Made by a program: the position numbers and the translations under genes. Positions 8,342 to 15,908 of a stretch of DNA of 64,000 bases are shown piece after piece. The notes under the pieces were generated by a model. The model was not told the origin of the DNA, made no database searches, and worked only from the letters and a program-made list of their open reading frames with translations. This stretch comes from Clostridium transplantifaecale (GTDB lineage Bacteria > Bacillota > Clostridia > Lachnospirales > Lachnospiraceae), in contig NZ_UYZY01000002.1 in the NCBI RefSeq assembly GCF_900626075.1, positions 434,001 through 498,000 of the forward strand, in the 5' to 3' direction. The number at the start of each line of letters is the position of its first letter. Positions within the stretch are counted from its first letter, which is position 1.

Positions 8342-9619
8342 TTAACATTCCGTCATGATTCTTATGATCTCTTTATCTGTCTCACGCATTCCGTCTTTGC
8401 CAAGGCGGCCGATATTGCGGATGGTATTTTCCACCCCCTTGGCCACAAGGCCGTCTCCTCCGTAGAACTGCTGGCCCCTCTGAAACATCTTGTATCCCAG
8501 GATTCCGGTGTCCACCGCCACCGCAATCTTGGCCGCACAGGATGCCTTAGCCCCGTCGCAGACAATTCCCGATGTGACGGCCAGGGCATTGACCAGCGTG
8601 TGGGCAATGACCTCCAGGCTGCCGCCTTCCAGATAAGCGATTCCCGCCCCGGCCCCGGCTCCTGCGCTGACCGCGCCGCAGTAGGCGGACAGACGGCCGA
8701 TTCCGGTCTTCTGGTGCAGTGTGACGAGGTTGGACAGCAGAAGGGCGCGGTAGAGTTTTTCACTGCCGCTCTGAAGCTCCTTTGCGTACTCTATTACCGG
8801 GAGAGATGCCGTCATTCCCTGGTTTCCGCTGCCTGAATTGATGATAACGGGCAGATCGCAGCCGTTCATCCTGGCATCAGAACCGGCTGCCGCCATGGCT
8901 TTTGCCCTGTTCTCGATCCGATCTCCGTACTCTTCCATCAGTACACGGCCGATGTTTGCGCCGTAATCCCCTCGGAGGCCCTCTTCTGCAATAGCCGTAT
9001 TATATTCAATCTGGCGGTCCAGAACTGCCTTTACATCCTCCAAATCCGCGGTATCTGCAAAATCATAGATTTTCTCAATAGTCAGCAGGGAATAGTCTGG
9101 AACGTACTCTTCATCTTTCTCTCCTGCCGTCTTCTCAAAGAGAATCGCGCCGTTTTTGCTGATCTCCACAATATTGGTATGTTCCTGTGCAATGCGCACC
9201 CGGGCGGTGGAACCGTCTTTCTCCACCGTCACCGCCATATCCAGAAGATAGGGTGTGTCAAGCGGCTCCACCGTAATTTCGGCCCTCTCCATATAGGCTC
9301 CCAGACCGGCCTTCTGCTCTTCTGTTACCTTGGAAAGAACCTCCAGTTCCAAATCCTCCCTGCCCGCAAGGATACCTACGGCCGCGGCCGCTTCAATTCC
9401 CCGGCGGCCTCCCGAGTTGGGCACAATAACGCTCTTGACGTTCTTGACAATATTGCCGCTGACTTCCACCAGCACTTTATCCGGCAGCGCTCCCAGCACG
9501 GATCTCGCCTTTGCACTGCAGTACGCAAGGGCAATCGGCTCCGTGCATCCCATTGCCGGAACCAGTTCGCGCTCTAATATTTCCACATAGGTCTTATAAC
9601 AGATATCGCTTTTTTCCAT
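8342..9619 (-). CDS. L-cysteine desulfidase family protein (CyuA/YhaM, serine dehydratase alpha-like)
   Basis: 425 residues, full length for UPF0597/CyuA. These cytosolic [4Fe-4S] enzymes split L-cysteine into pyruvate, ammonia and sulfide. Visible hallmarks are PAMGCTEPIALAYC near the N-terminus, the glycine-rich INSGSGNQGM segment, and conserved cysteines in SAYCGAVSAG and GIVCDGAKASC that would bind the cluster. It is the last gene of an operon with cysK (24-bp gap) and the sulfite-reductase fusion, so the same unit encodes both making and breaking of cysteine. GGGGAG precedes ATG. Substrate specificity (cysteine rather than serine) is inferred from family and neighbours. Confidence 0.88.
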   Translation of the reverse strand: MEKSDICYKTYVEILERELVPAMGCTEPIALAYCSAKARSVLGALPDKVLVEVSGNIVKNVKSVIVPNSGGRRGIEAAAAVGILAGREDLELEVLSKVTEEQKAGLGAYMERAEITVEPLDTPYLLDMAVTVEKDGSTARVRIAQEHTNIVEISKNGAILFEKTAGEKDEEYVPDYSLLTIEKIYDFADTADLEDVKAVLDRQIEYNTAIAEEGLRGDYGANIGRVLMEEYGDRIENRAKAMAAAGSDARMNGCDLPVIINSGSGNQGMTASLPVIEYAKELQSGSEKLYRALLLSNLVTLHQKTGIGRLSAYCGAVSAGAGAGAGIAYLEGGSLEVIAHTLVNALAVTSGIVCDGAKASCAAKIAVAVDTGILGYKMFQRGQQFYGGDGLVAKGVENTIRNIGRLGKDGMRETDKEIIRIMTEC

Positions 9620-9642
9620 CCTGTAACTCCCCTTCCGCTGAA

Positions 9643-10572
9643 TTATTTAAACAGCTCCGTCGATAAATAGCGTTCTCCGGTGTCGGGAAGAACCACCACA
9701 ATTTTCTTGCCTTCATTCTCCGGCCGTTTAGCCAGCTCTACTGCGGCCCAGAGAGCTGCTCCGGAGGAAATACCCACAAGAAATCCCTCTTTAGCCGCCA
9801 TCAGCCTGCCCATCCTGTAGGCATCTTCTTCCTGGGCCAGCATAATTTCATCGTAAATTCCGGTATCCAGGATTTCCGGGATAAATCCAGCCCCGATTCC
9901 CTGGATTCCGTGAGGTCCCGGAACTCCGCCCGAAAGCACCGGAGATTTCACAGGCTCCACCGCTACCACCCGGATGGACGGATTTTTCTCCTTCAGGTAG
10001 CGCCCGGTTCCCGTAAGTGTTCCACCGGTTCCCACCGTTGCCACGAAGATATCCACACCTCCGTCCGTATCTTCCCAAACCTCCGGTCCGGTGCTTCTAT
10101 AATGCGCCCCCGGGTTGGAGGGATTAACAAACTGTCCGGCAATCCAGCTGTTTTCTACCGTTTTCTGAAGTTCCTCGGCTTTCTGTATGGCCCCCGGCAT
10201 TCCTTTCTTTCCCTCCGTCAGGATCAGCTCCGCACCATGTGCCGTAAGGAGTTTCCTGCGTTCCATGCTCATGCTGTCGGGCATGGTGATGATGGTTCTG
10301 TATCCTCTCGCTGCCGCTACAGCCGCCAGGCCGACGCCCGTGTTGCCGCTGGTCGGTTCAATAATAACCGAGCCTTCTTTCAGGATTCCCGCCGCTTCCG
10401 CGTCCAATATCATCTGAAGTCCCACTCTGTCCTTGGCGCTTCCTGCCGGGTTAAAGCATTCGAGCTTTGCAAGAATTTCTGCCTTTGCCCCTTCCTGCGC
10501 CGCCAGTCTTCTCAGACCGACAAGCGGTGTATGGCCTACGAGTTCTTCAATTCCCTGATAAATTTTTCCCAT
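9643..10572 (-). CDS. cysK: Cysteine synthase A (O-acetylserine sulfhydrylase)
   Basis: 309 residues, a complete fold-type II PLP enzyme that joins sulfide to O-acetylserine to give L-cysteine. The PLP lysine is K47 in GSAKDRVG; the phosphate loop is seen in [15 protein letters not shown] and the substrate loop in [21 protein letters not shown] and GISSGAA are typical of CysK. AAAGGAGAG precedes ATG. It lies between the sulfite-reductase fusion (82 bp upstream) and the cysteine desulfidase (24 bp downstream), which fits sulfide made by the first enzyme feeding this one. Confidence 0.95.
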   Translation of the reverse strand: MGKIYQGIEELVGHTPLVGLRRLAAQEGAKAEILAKLECFNPAGSAKDRVGLQMILDAEAAGILKEGSVIIEPTSGNTGVGLAAVAAARGYRTIITMPDSMSMERRKLLTAHGAELILTEGKKGMPGAIQKAEELQKTVENSWIAGQFVNPSNPGAHYRSTGPEVWEDTDGGVDIFVATVGTGGTLTGTGRYLKEKNPSIRVVAVEPVKSPVLSGGVPGPHGIQGIGAGFIPEILDTGIYDEIMLAQEEDAYRMGRLMAAKEGFLVGISSGAALWAAVELAKRPENEGKKIVVVLPDTGERYLSTELFK

Positions 10573-10654
10573 GGCAATTCTCTCCTTTTCCTGATCTGCG
10601 GCTGCCTGCCATCACATTTTACCGTCTGATATATAATACTTTCCTTATATGGAA

Positions 10655-12025
10655 TTAACAGGTTGCCCCTCCTTTGAGATGCACCTGGGCATTGATAATT
10701 TCTTCCTTCCGCTCCAGAAGTCCGTTGTCCAGAAGCTGTGCTTCCACGTTGTCAAATCCCAGTCTTTCTATTGTATCGGAGAAACGCTCTCCGGTTATTC
10801 CCTGTTCCCGGAACAGAAGGATAGCCTTCTCCAGTACGTCAAGCACTTCCTCTTCCGATTTGAAAACAGTCCTTACCGGGCGTCCTTTAGCGATCTTCTT
10901 ACCCCATCTTCCTCCAATTACGGCTTTGTATCCTTCGAAGGAGGATGTCACGGCGCCGAACGGGCATTTGCCGACACAGCGTCCACAGTTGTTGCACTGG
11001 TCTTCCTGAACCGCGATGCCGCTGTCATTCAATACCGCAGCTCCCACCGGACAGGCGTCAACTACCGTACATTTATTACATCCGCGGCAAAGTTCCGGAT
11101 CGGCCGCCGGTACGTTCTGTCCTACGATACCGAAATCATTCAGACTCGGCTTTACACAGTTATTCGGACATCCGCCCACTGCTATTTTAAACTTATGAGG
11201 CAGTTTGACGCCCCGGTATCCCTTGTAAAATCTCGTATGGATCTTGTCGGACAGGGCAAATGTATCGCACAGCCCGTACTGGCATGTCGTTCCCTTGCAG
11301 GAAACAACCGGACGAACCTTGGAACCGGTTCCTCCCGTCTCCAGTCCTACCTCTGCCAGACTCTCCCTGAACGGTTCGATGTTCTCATAGGGAATTCCCG
11401 TTACCTCCATTGTGAGGCGTGTGGTCATTGCGATATGTCCGTCACCGTATTTTTCTGCCGCCTCGGCTATCTTGGCATTTTCAGCCGCCGTTATTTTTCC
11501 GTTTCTTGTGACAATACGGCCGTTGAAACAATCGGTTCCCTTATTATGTAAAAATCCCAGCGCCTTGACTCTTGTGATATCTTCCTGACTCACCGTAACG
11601 CCCTTTTTCTCCGCCTCGATGAGGCCCTCAGCCGCCAGGAAATTCTCCAGGAGGCTGTATGAGAGTTCTACCGTCTTCAGGCATCTGCTCTCTTCCACGG
11701 TATATTTGTCCTTCAGAACGGAACACTTCGTGCTTCCCAGTTCCCGCTCAAAGCTCTGGCAGAACTCCGCACATTTCTCTTTAAAACCTTCCGTGGCATG
11801 GGCCCTGTCCTCCACGAGAAACATGCTGATAACCGCCATCGCGCTGCTGAGCGCCCCGCAGGTCTCACCGCAGCCCATTCCGCCGCCGAACCCGCTGACC
11901 AGCCGGAATGAATCCTCATTCAGTCCCAGATTGTATTCCTCATTTGCTACACGGAGCACCGTCTCTGCACAGTTGTAGTCCTTTTCAAGATAATAGTGGC
12001 GTAACTTCTGTTTGTTCATTTGCAT
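10655..12025 (-). CDS. Fusion of a C_GCAxxG_C_C redox domain with a siroheme sulfite reductase and ferredoxin domain
   Basis: 456 residues. Residues 1-130 carry the C_GCAxxG_C_C signature (YNCAET, GFGGGMGCGETCGAL, then single cysteines in EFC, STKCS and ESRC). Residues 150-300 match the nitrite/sulfite reductase siroheme/4Fe-4S module, with CKGTTCQYGLC and GGCPNNCVKP as the C-x5-C and C-x3-C cluster ligands. A two-cluster ferredoxin insert follows (CRGCNKCTVVDACPVG and CNNCGRCVGKCPFGA). The C-terminal module resembles AsrC-type anaerobic sulfite reductases and small clostridial nitrite/sulfite reductases. Next to cysK, assimilation of sulfite to sulfide is the natural reading. ATG at 12025 lies close to GAGAGGG; the ATG two codons later is better spaced. 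Confidence 0.88.
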   Translation of the reverse strand: MQMNKQKLRHYYLEKDYNCAETVLRVANEEYNLGLNEDSFRLVSGFGGGMGCGETCGALSSAMAVISMFLVEDRAHATEGFKEKCAEFCQSFERELGSTKCSVLKDKYTVEESRCLKTVELSYSLLENFLAAEGLIEAEKKGVTVSQEDITRVKALGFLHNKGTDCFNGRIVTRNGKITAAENAKIAEAAEKYGDGHIAMTTRLTMEVTGIPYENIEPFRESLAEVGLETGGTGSKVRPVVSCKGTTCQYGLCDTFALSDKIHTRFYKGYRGVKLPHKFKIAVGGCPNNCVKPSLNDFGIVGQNVPAADPELCRGCNKCTVVDACPVGAAVLNDSGIAVQEDQCNNCGRCVGKCPFGAVTSSFEGYKAVIGGRWGKKIAKGRPVRTVFKSEEEVLDVLEKAILLFREQGITGERFSDTIERLGFDNVEAQLLDNGLLERKEEIINAQVHLKGGATC

Positions 12026-12221
12026 ATTCCCTCTCTTTAATATATATTCTTATGTATTCCTATCCCACTCAAACCGTATACGGCGGTACCTCTGCCGCCG
12101 TGCACTGAATCCAGCCATACATGCCCCGGATCTTTTAAACCTGCCTGTTCTAAAGGCCCTCGTAAGCCTGGATGTCTCTTATCCGGCTTTCCTGACCCTG
12201 ACTGTCCCGGTCTCTATACTC
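12026..12221 (-). other. Upstream region of the sulfur operon, no recognised riboswitch
   Basis: 196 bp between the shikimate-kinase-like gene and the sulfur operon. It contains a 7-bp hairpin, ACGGCGG / CCGCCGT (12080-12101). A GGTACCGCC stretch superficially recalls a T-box, but the conserved AGGGTGGnACCGCG core is absent. No convincing promoter was found. Confidence 0.4.
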
Positions 12222-12791
12222 TTATCCCAGTACCAGCCCTCTTTCTTCCATCAATTCACGGAGTTCATCCACGACTGAACCCAGTTCCTTCCCTTCCTCA
12301 TCTATGATGATATCGGCGTACTTCTCAAAATATGTAATTCTTTCCTCATAGAGATCTTTAAGCGTCATTCCGTCCTTCAGGACAACCCCGCGGTCAACCA
12401 CATCTCCAAGCCTGCTGAGCAGTTCCTCATAGCTGATTTTGAGATACACGACCGGTCCCAGGGATTTCAGGTTTTCCATCGCCTCTTTCCCGTAGATTAC
12501 GCTTCCTCCGGGGGCAATTACGGCGCGGTTTGCTTTCAGCCCCGCATTGACCTGGTTTTCTACTTCCATAAATCCGTCGAGGCCCTGTTCTTTAATAATT
12601 TCCTTCAGCAGCTTTCCCTTTTCTTCCTGAATCACAATATCCACATCAATGAAAGAGTAACCGAGGCGCTTGGCGAGCAGCACTCCGACCGTGCTCTTTC
12701 CTGCTGCCGGCATACCAATCAATGTTATGTTGTTTCCCGTGCTGCGCACTCCCATCTCTGATTCAGTCTTATCGTCCCTGTTGAGTACCAT
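12222..12791 (-). CDS. Shikimate kinase-like P-loop kinase
   Basis: 189 residues. A P-loop GMPAAGKST (26-34), a DVD motif (FIDVDIVIQ) and APGGSVIY in place of the usual GGG loop place it in the shikimate kinase family, which phosphorylates shikimate in chorismate synthesis. The C-terminal lid region (RGVVLKDGMTLKDLYEERITYFEKYAD) is also family-like. Its APGGS loop and lack of other aro genes nearby mean another small-molecule kinase activity is possible. AGGAGG is spaced five bases before ATG at 12791; the start overlaps the end of the flavin reductase gene by 23 bp, suggesting coupled translation. Confidence 0.75.
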   Translation of the reverse strand: MVLNRDDKTESEMGVRSTGNNITLIGMPAAGKSTVGVLLAKRLGYSFIDVDIVIQEEKGKLLKEIIKEQGLDGFMEVENQVNAGLKANRAVIAPGGSVIYGKEAMENLKSLGPVVYLKISYEELLSRLGDVVDRGVVLKDGMTLKDLYEERITYFEKYADIIIDEEGKELGSVVDELRELMEERGLVLG

Positions 12792-13506
12792 GCTTTCCTC
12801 CTGCCGTTTTTCTTCCGCCTTTGACGGATACCGTCTTTTTTCTTATGCTGTAGCCGAATGTTCCCAAAAGGCTGGAAAGTCCGTAATATTCTCCGTGGGA
12901 ATAGACAATCGGCGCCGCTTTGTGCAGTTCAAACTTACCCCTCTCATCCAGATAGGCCTCATCCACATCCACAGCTACCACTTCAGCCAGGAACATATGG
13001 TGGGACCCCAGTTCCTTTACCTCCGTCACACGGCACTCAATGTTGACGGGGCTCTCCTTGATCAGCGGAGCGCCGACCGCGTGCGCCGGAATAGGGGTAA
13101 GTCCGGTGTCTTTCCATTTATCCGTATCCCGTCCCGATTTGACCCCGCAGTAGTCGGTTGCATGAACCAGCTTCTCTGTCGTCAGATTGATGACAAATTC
13201 TCCCGACTCCTTCAGCATTCTGTATGAATAGCGCTCCGGCCTGACCGATATATAGGCCATGGGCGGGTTGGTACAAACCGTGCCGGTCCAGGCGATTGTA
13301 ATAATGTTGCTCGCCCCGTCCCGATCCGCAACCGTCACCATGACTGCAGGTACCGGATACACCATATTTCCCGGTTTCCACTGCGCCTTCCGGGAAACCG
13401 GACCGCCCGGGGTGTCTGTACCGTTTTTTTTACTGGTTTTGATGGCGCCGTTTTCCTGTTTTACCGTATCCTTTTTTATTTCTTTATTATCGTTTTTATA
13501 CCTCAT
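12769..13506 (-). CDS. Flavin reductase-like protein (FMN-binding split barrel)
   Basis: 245 residues. After a basic, probably disordered N-terminus of about 45 residues, the rest matches the flavin reductase / DIM6-NTAB family: PVPAVMVTVAD, SNIITIAWTGTVCTNPPMAYISVRPERYSY and HATDYCGVKSGRDTDKW. Members bind FMN and either reduce flavins with NAD(P)H or act as small flavin oxidoreductases. GAGGG lies nine bases before ATG at 13506. It forms an overlapping pair with the downstream kinase gene. The true substrate is unknown. Confidence 0.82.
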   Translation of the reverse strand: MRYKNDNKEIKKDTVKQENGAIKTSKKNGTDTPGGPVSRKAQWKPGNMVYPVPAVMVTVADRDGASNIITIAWTGTVCTNPPMAYISVRPERYSYRMLKESGEFVINLTTEKLVHATDYCGVKSGRDTDKWKDTGLTPIPAHAVGAPLIKESPVNIECRVTEVKELGSHHMFLAEVVAVDVDEAYLDERGKFELHKAAPIVYSHGEYYGLSSLLGTFGYSIRKKTVSVKGGRKTAGGKHGTQQGR

Positions 13507-13553
13507 CTACCATATCCCTCTTAGTGTTGACCTGCTTTTTATAATAACAAAAA

Positions 13554-13822
13554 ATGAGGGTAATGTATACCCTCATTCAAACTGTAAGCAGACTATATTT
13601 TCCCTGTATTGGGAGTTTGAGGGTGTAACCCTCATTTTAAATCGCGAAGGCGGAATTCAGTTCCGCCGTAGTGCTGAACTGCCGATTTCTAGGGGCTTCA
13701 GCCCTTGCGCGAGGAAATCGGCAGTTCTTCCTTCGGTGGCTAGAATTTATGGCGTATGCCATGAATTCTACAGAGTGGCGACTTTGTCGACGCTCTGAAT
13801 AAGGGTAATGTATACCCTCATT
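13554..13822. repeat. Multi-hairpin element bounded by a 20-bp direct repeat
   Basis: GGGTAATGTATACCCTCATT occurs exactly twice, at 13558-13577 and 13803-13822, each copy itself able to fold. Between them lie further hairpins: 13618-13634 (TGAGGGT/ACCCTCA), 13649-13667 (GGCGGAA/TTCCGCC), a 14-bp stem 13676-13689 with 13714-13727 enclosing a second hairpin 13691-13706, a 13-bp stem 13741-13770, and a 12-bp stem with one mismatch 13771-13797. Almost every base is paired. No ORF is supported. It may be a mobile REP/MITE-like element or a structured RNA. Confidence 0.75.
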
Positions 13823-13836
13823 TCCTGCCAGTTGAG

Positions 13837-15504
13837 CTATTGTTCCGTCGCTACCATCAGGCCCGGCACAAGCTGTTTTTTTCTCGAAACAACGCCCGGC
13901 AGGCTGACAATATGTCTTTCCGTATCCGTTTCTCCCTCGCCTATGTGGAATGCGTCGGTAGCCAGTTGTTCGGCCCCCTGTCCATCACAGATAAGCTCCG
14001 TGGACTCCGTCAGGATATTGGTCAGCATGAAGAACATCATATCCACCTTCTCGTCTTCCCTGGCCCTGTCCATATATGATAACATCCTGTCTTTCAGTTC
14101 ATCCAGCTCGCCGGAATTCAGTGATGTGATCTGGCCCACGCCGAAGGAAATCTTTCCGGCCGTAAAGCGCTTGAAATCCTGATAGAAGATTTCTGCGTCA
14201 CTCTTGCCTTTCAGTTTGCTTCCTGCGGCAAACATCTTGTTGGCAAGCTGTTCCACATCGATCTCGGCAATCGCCGCGAGCTTCAAAGCCGCGTCTTTAT
14301 CCACCGGTGTACAAGTCGGCGAACGGAAGAGAAGCGTATCGGAAATAATAGCGCTGCAAAGCAGCCCCGCAATCTTTTTCTCGATAGTGACTCCGTTCTC
14401 TTTATACATCTGATAAATAATTGTGGCCGTGCAGCCAAGCGGCTGGTTCCTGAAAAATACCGGTCCCATCGTCTCCACCGTACCGAGCCGGTGATGATCG
14501 ATGATCTCCAGGATATTGGCGTTCTCTATTCCGTCGACGGCCTGGCTCCGCTCGTTATGATCTACAAGTATCACATTCTTCCCCCTGGCGCCCAGCAGGT
14601 TCCGGCGGGATATCATTCCCTTATATTTGCCGTTCTTGTCGAGAATCGGGAAATCGCGGTGGCGTTTGCTCGCCATCACCTCTTTAATATCGTCAATGTA
14701 ATCATCGGTGTCAAACGTGATTAGGTTCTCTGTTTTCATGAAAAAACTGATCGGCATACTCTGGTTGATCAGACGCGCCGCCGTATACGTATCGTAAGGC
14801 GTCGTAATTACGGTACAGCCCCTCTCCTGAGCCAGCTTTTTGATTGTCATGGATACGCCTGCTCCCTCGCAGACAATGATACAGCCCGCCTCCATCTCTA
14901 TCGCGCAGAGCTGGGATTCATACCGGTTGCCCAGGATGACGAGATCGTTTTTCTCAATGTAGTATTCCATCATATCCGGGTTTGCTGCGGCAATCAGCAC
15001 CTTGCCTTCTTTAAAATATTCCTTCTCATCGCCAATCAGCATTGCCCCTTCCAGGGTCTCGATGATATTCGTATACTGTGTGCATGCCTTTGAGAGGATG
15101 CTGCTGTCGTAAACGTTCATGTAGGAACGTGTTATGTCTCCTACCGTAATCAGCCCCTCCAGCACATTGTCCTCGGTAACGGCCGGAATCGTCACAACAC
15201 CGGCGTCCTGCATCAGGTTCCATGCTTTTTTCAGGGATATATTCTTTGCCACGCCTTTTGTTTCTCTTATGTCTATATCCTTTACCTGGGTTTTGACCGT
15301 CAGGGTCTCCTTCGGCGCTGCCATCCCGAAATAATCAAGCACAAACTGTGTCTCAGAATTGACGTGCCCCGCCCGGCCCGGCACATACTCCCCTCCGGTC
15401 GTAATCTGCTTCAAATTCGCGTAACAGATGGCAGAGCAGATTGAATCCGTATCAGGATTTTTATGCCCGATTACTATCGTCTTTTTCGTTTTATCAACTG
15501 TCAT
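13837..15504 (-). CDS. Manganese-dependent inorganic pyrophosphatase with CBS and DRTGG domains
   Basis: 555 residues, matching the long CBS-containing form of class II (DHH family) pyrophosphatase, which hydrolyses pyrophosphate to phosphate in the cytosol. The metal-binding motifs GHKNPDTDS (13-21), VDHNE and DHHRLG are present, followed by a DHHA2-type C-terminal domain (RSPTCTPVDKDAALKLA). Between the first motif and the second metal site is a regulatory insert of CBS1 (about 70-125), a DRTGG-like domain (about 130-245) and CBS2 (about 250-305); in known homologues adenine nucleotides bind here and set activity. GGAGG precedes ATG by four bases. It is monocistronic and ends just before a block of hairpins. 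Confidence 0.93.
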   Translation of the reverse strand: MTVDKTKKTIVIGHKNPDTDSICSAICYANLKQITTGGEYVPGRAGHVNSETQFVLDYFGMAAPKETLTVKTQVKDIDIRETKGVAKNISLKKAWNLMQDAGVVTIPAVTEDNVLEGLITVGDITRSYMNVYDSSILSKACTQYTNIIETLEGAMLIGDEKEYFKEGKVLIAAANPDMMEYYIEKNDLVILGNRYESQLCAIEMEAGCIIVCEGAGVSMTIKKLAQERGCTVITTPYDTYTAARLINQSMPISFFMKTENLITFDTDDYIDDIKEVMASKRHRDFPILDKNGKYKGMISRRNLLGARGKNVILVDHNERSQAVDGIENANILEIIDHHRLGTVETMGPVFFRNQPLGCTATIIYQMYKENGVTIEKKIAGLLCSAIISDTLLFRSPTCTPVDKDAALKLAAIAEIDVEQLANKMFAAGSKLKGKSDAEIFYQDFKRFTAGKISFGVGQITSLNSGELDELKDRMLSYMDRAREDEKVDMMFFMLTNILTESTELICDGQGAEQLATDAFHIGEGETDTERHIVSLPGVVSRKKQLVPGLMVATEQ

Positions 15505-15908
15505 GCGGCCTCCTAATTTTTATAGTCCTGTTTTATTTATTCATAATCGATTCTTTTTTAATCCGTCCGCAGCACAGCCGCTGTCCGGCAGATGTGTTAA
15601 CGGTAACCTCTTCTCAGGTATTTTTCAGTATAGCACATTTGCAGAATACCGAACAGCTACCTTTTTGTATTTTTTACAGTTCAAACGGGGGAAAATCACG
15701 CTTTGCAGGCCTTTCACCGCCGGATTGAAGCAATATCAGGCAGAACCGGCCGGATATTCCGGCTGTTCTGCCTGACATTCTGCCGCGGCCGCGTACCACC
15801 CTGCCGCTTTTTATTATTGGCGCGCCAATCCGAAGGCGGATTACGCGCTCTCAGGTTTTAACTGCCTGTGTTTGGATTCCTGCTGCTTATGTCCGGCTAT
15901 TCACCGTT
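15505..15908. other. 404-bp intergenic region with a terminator and a 14-bp palindrome
   Basis: No ORF is supported. It holds the hairpin at 15737-15774 and a perfect 14-bp palindrome ATTGGCGCGCCAAT (15816-15829). The part near 15530-15660 is AT-rich and should hold the pyrophosphatase promoter, but no clear -35/-10 pair was seen. Confidence 0.5.
15737..15774 (-). terminator. Hairpin downstream of the surface-protein gene
   Basis: CAGGCAGAAC (15737-15746) pairs with GTTCTGCCTG (15765-15774), and the interior GCCGG/CCGGC extends the stem. It lies beyond the stop of the 1461-residue protein. The T-run is weak. Confidence 0.6.

Noticed and set aside
9910-10629. 239-codon plus-strand ORF opposite cysK
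   Set aside because: It mirrors a fully conserved cysK frame and has no start signal or family resemblance.
12080-12101. T-box-like GGTACCGCC upstream of the sulfur operon
   Set aside because: The conserved AGGGTGGnACCGCG core and specifier-loop structure are absent; the sequence is explained by a 7-bp hairpin.
13837-15504. Possible CBS-domain transporter regulator
   Set aside because: The DHH metal motifs and DHHA2 C-terminus identify it as a class II pyrophosphatase with a regulatory CBS/DRTGG insert.
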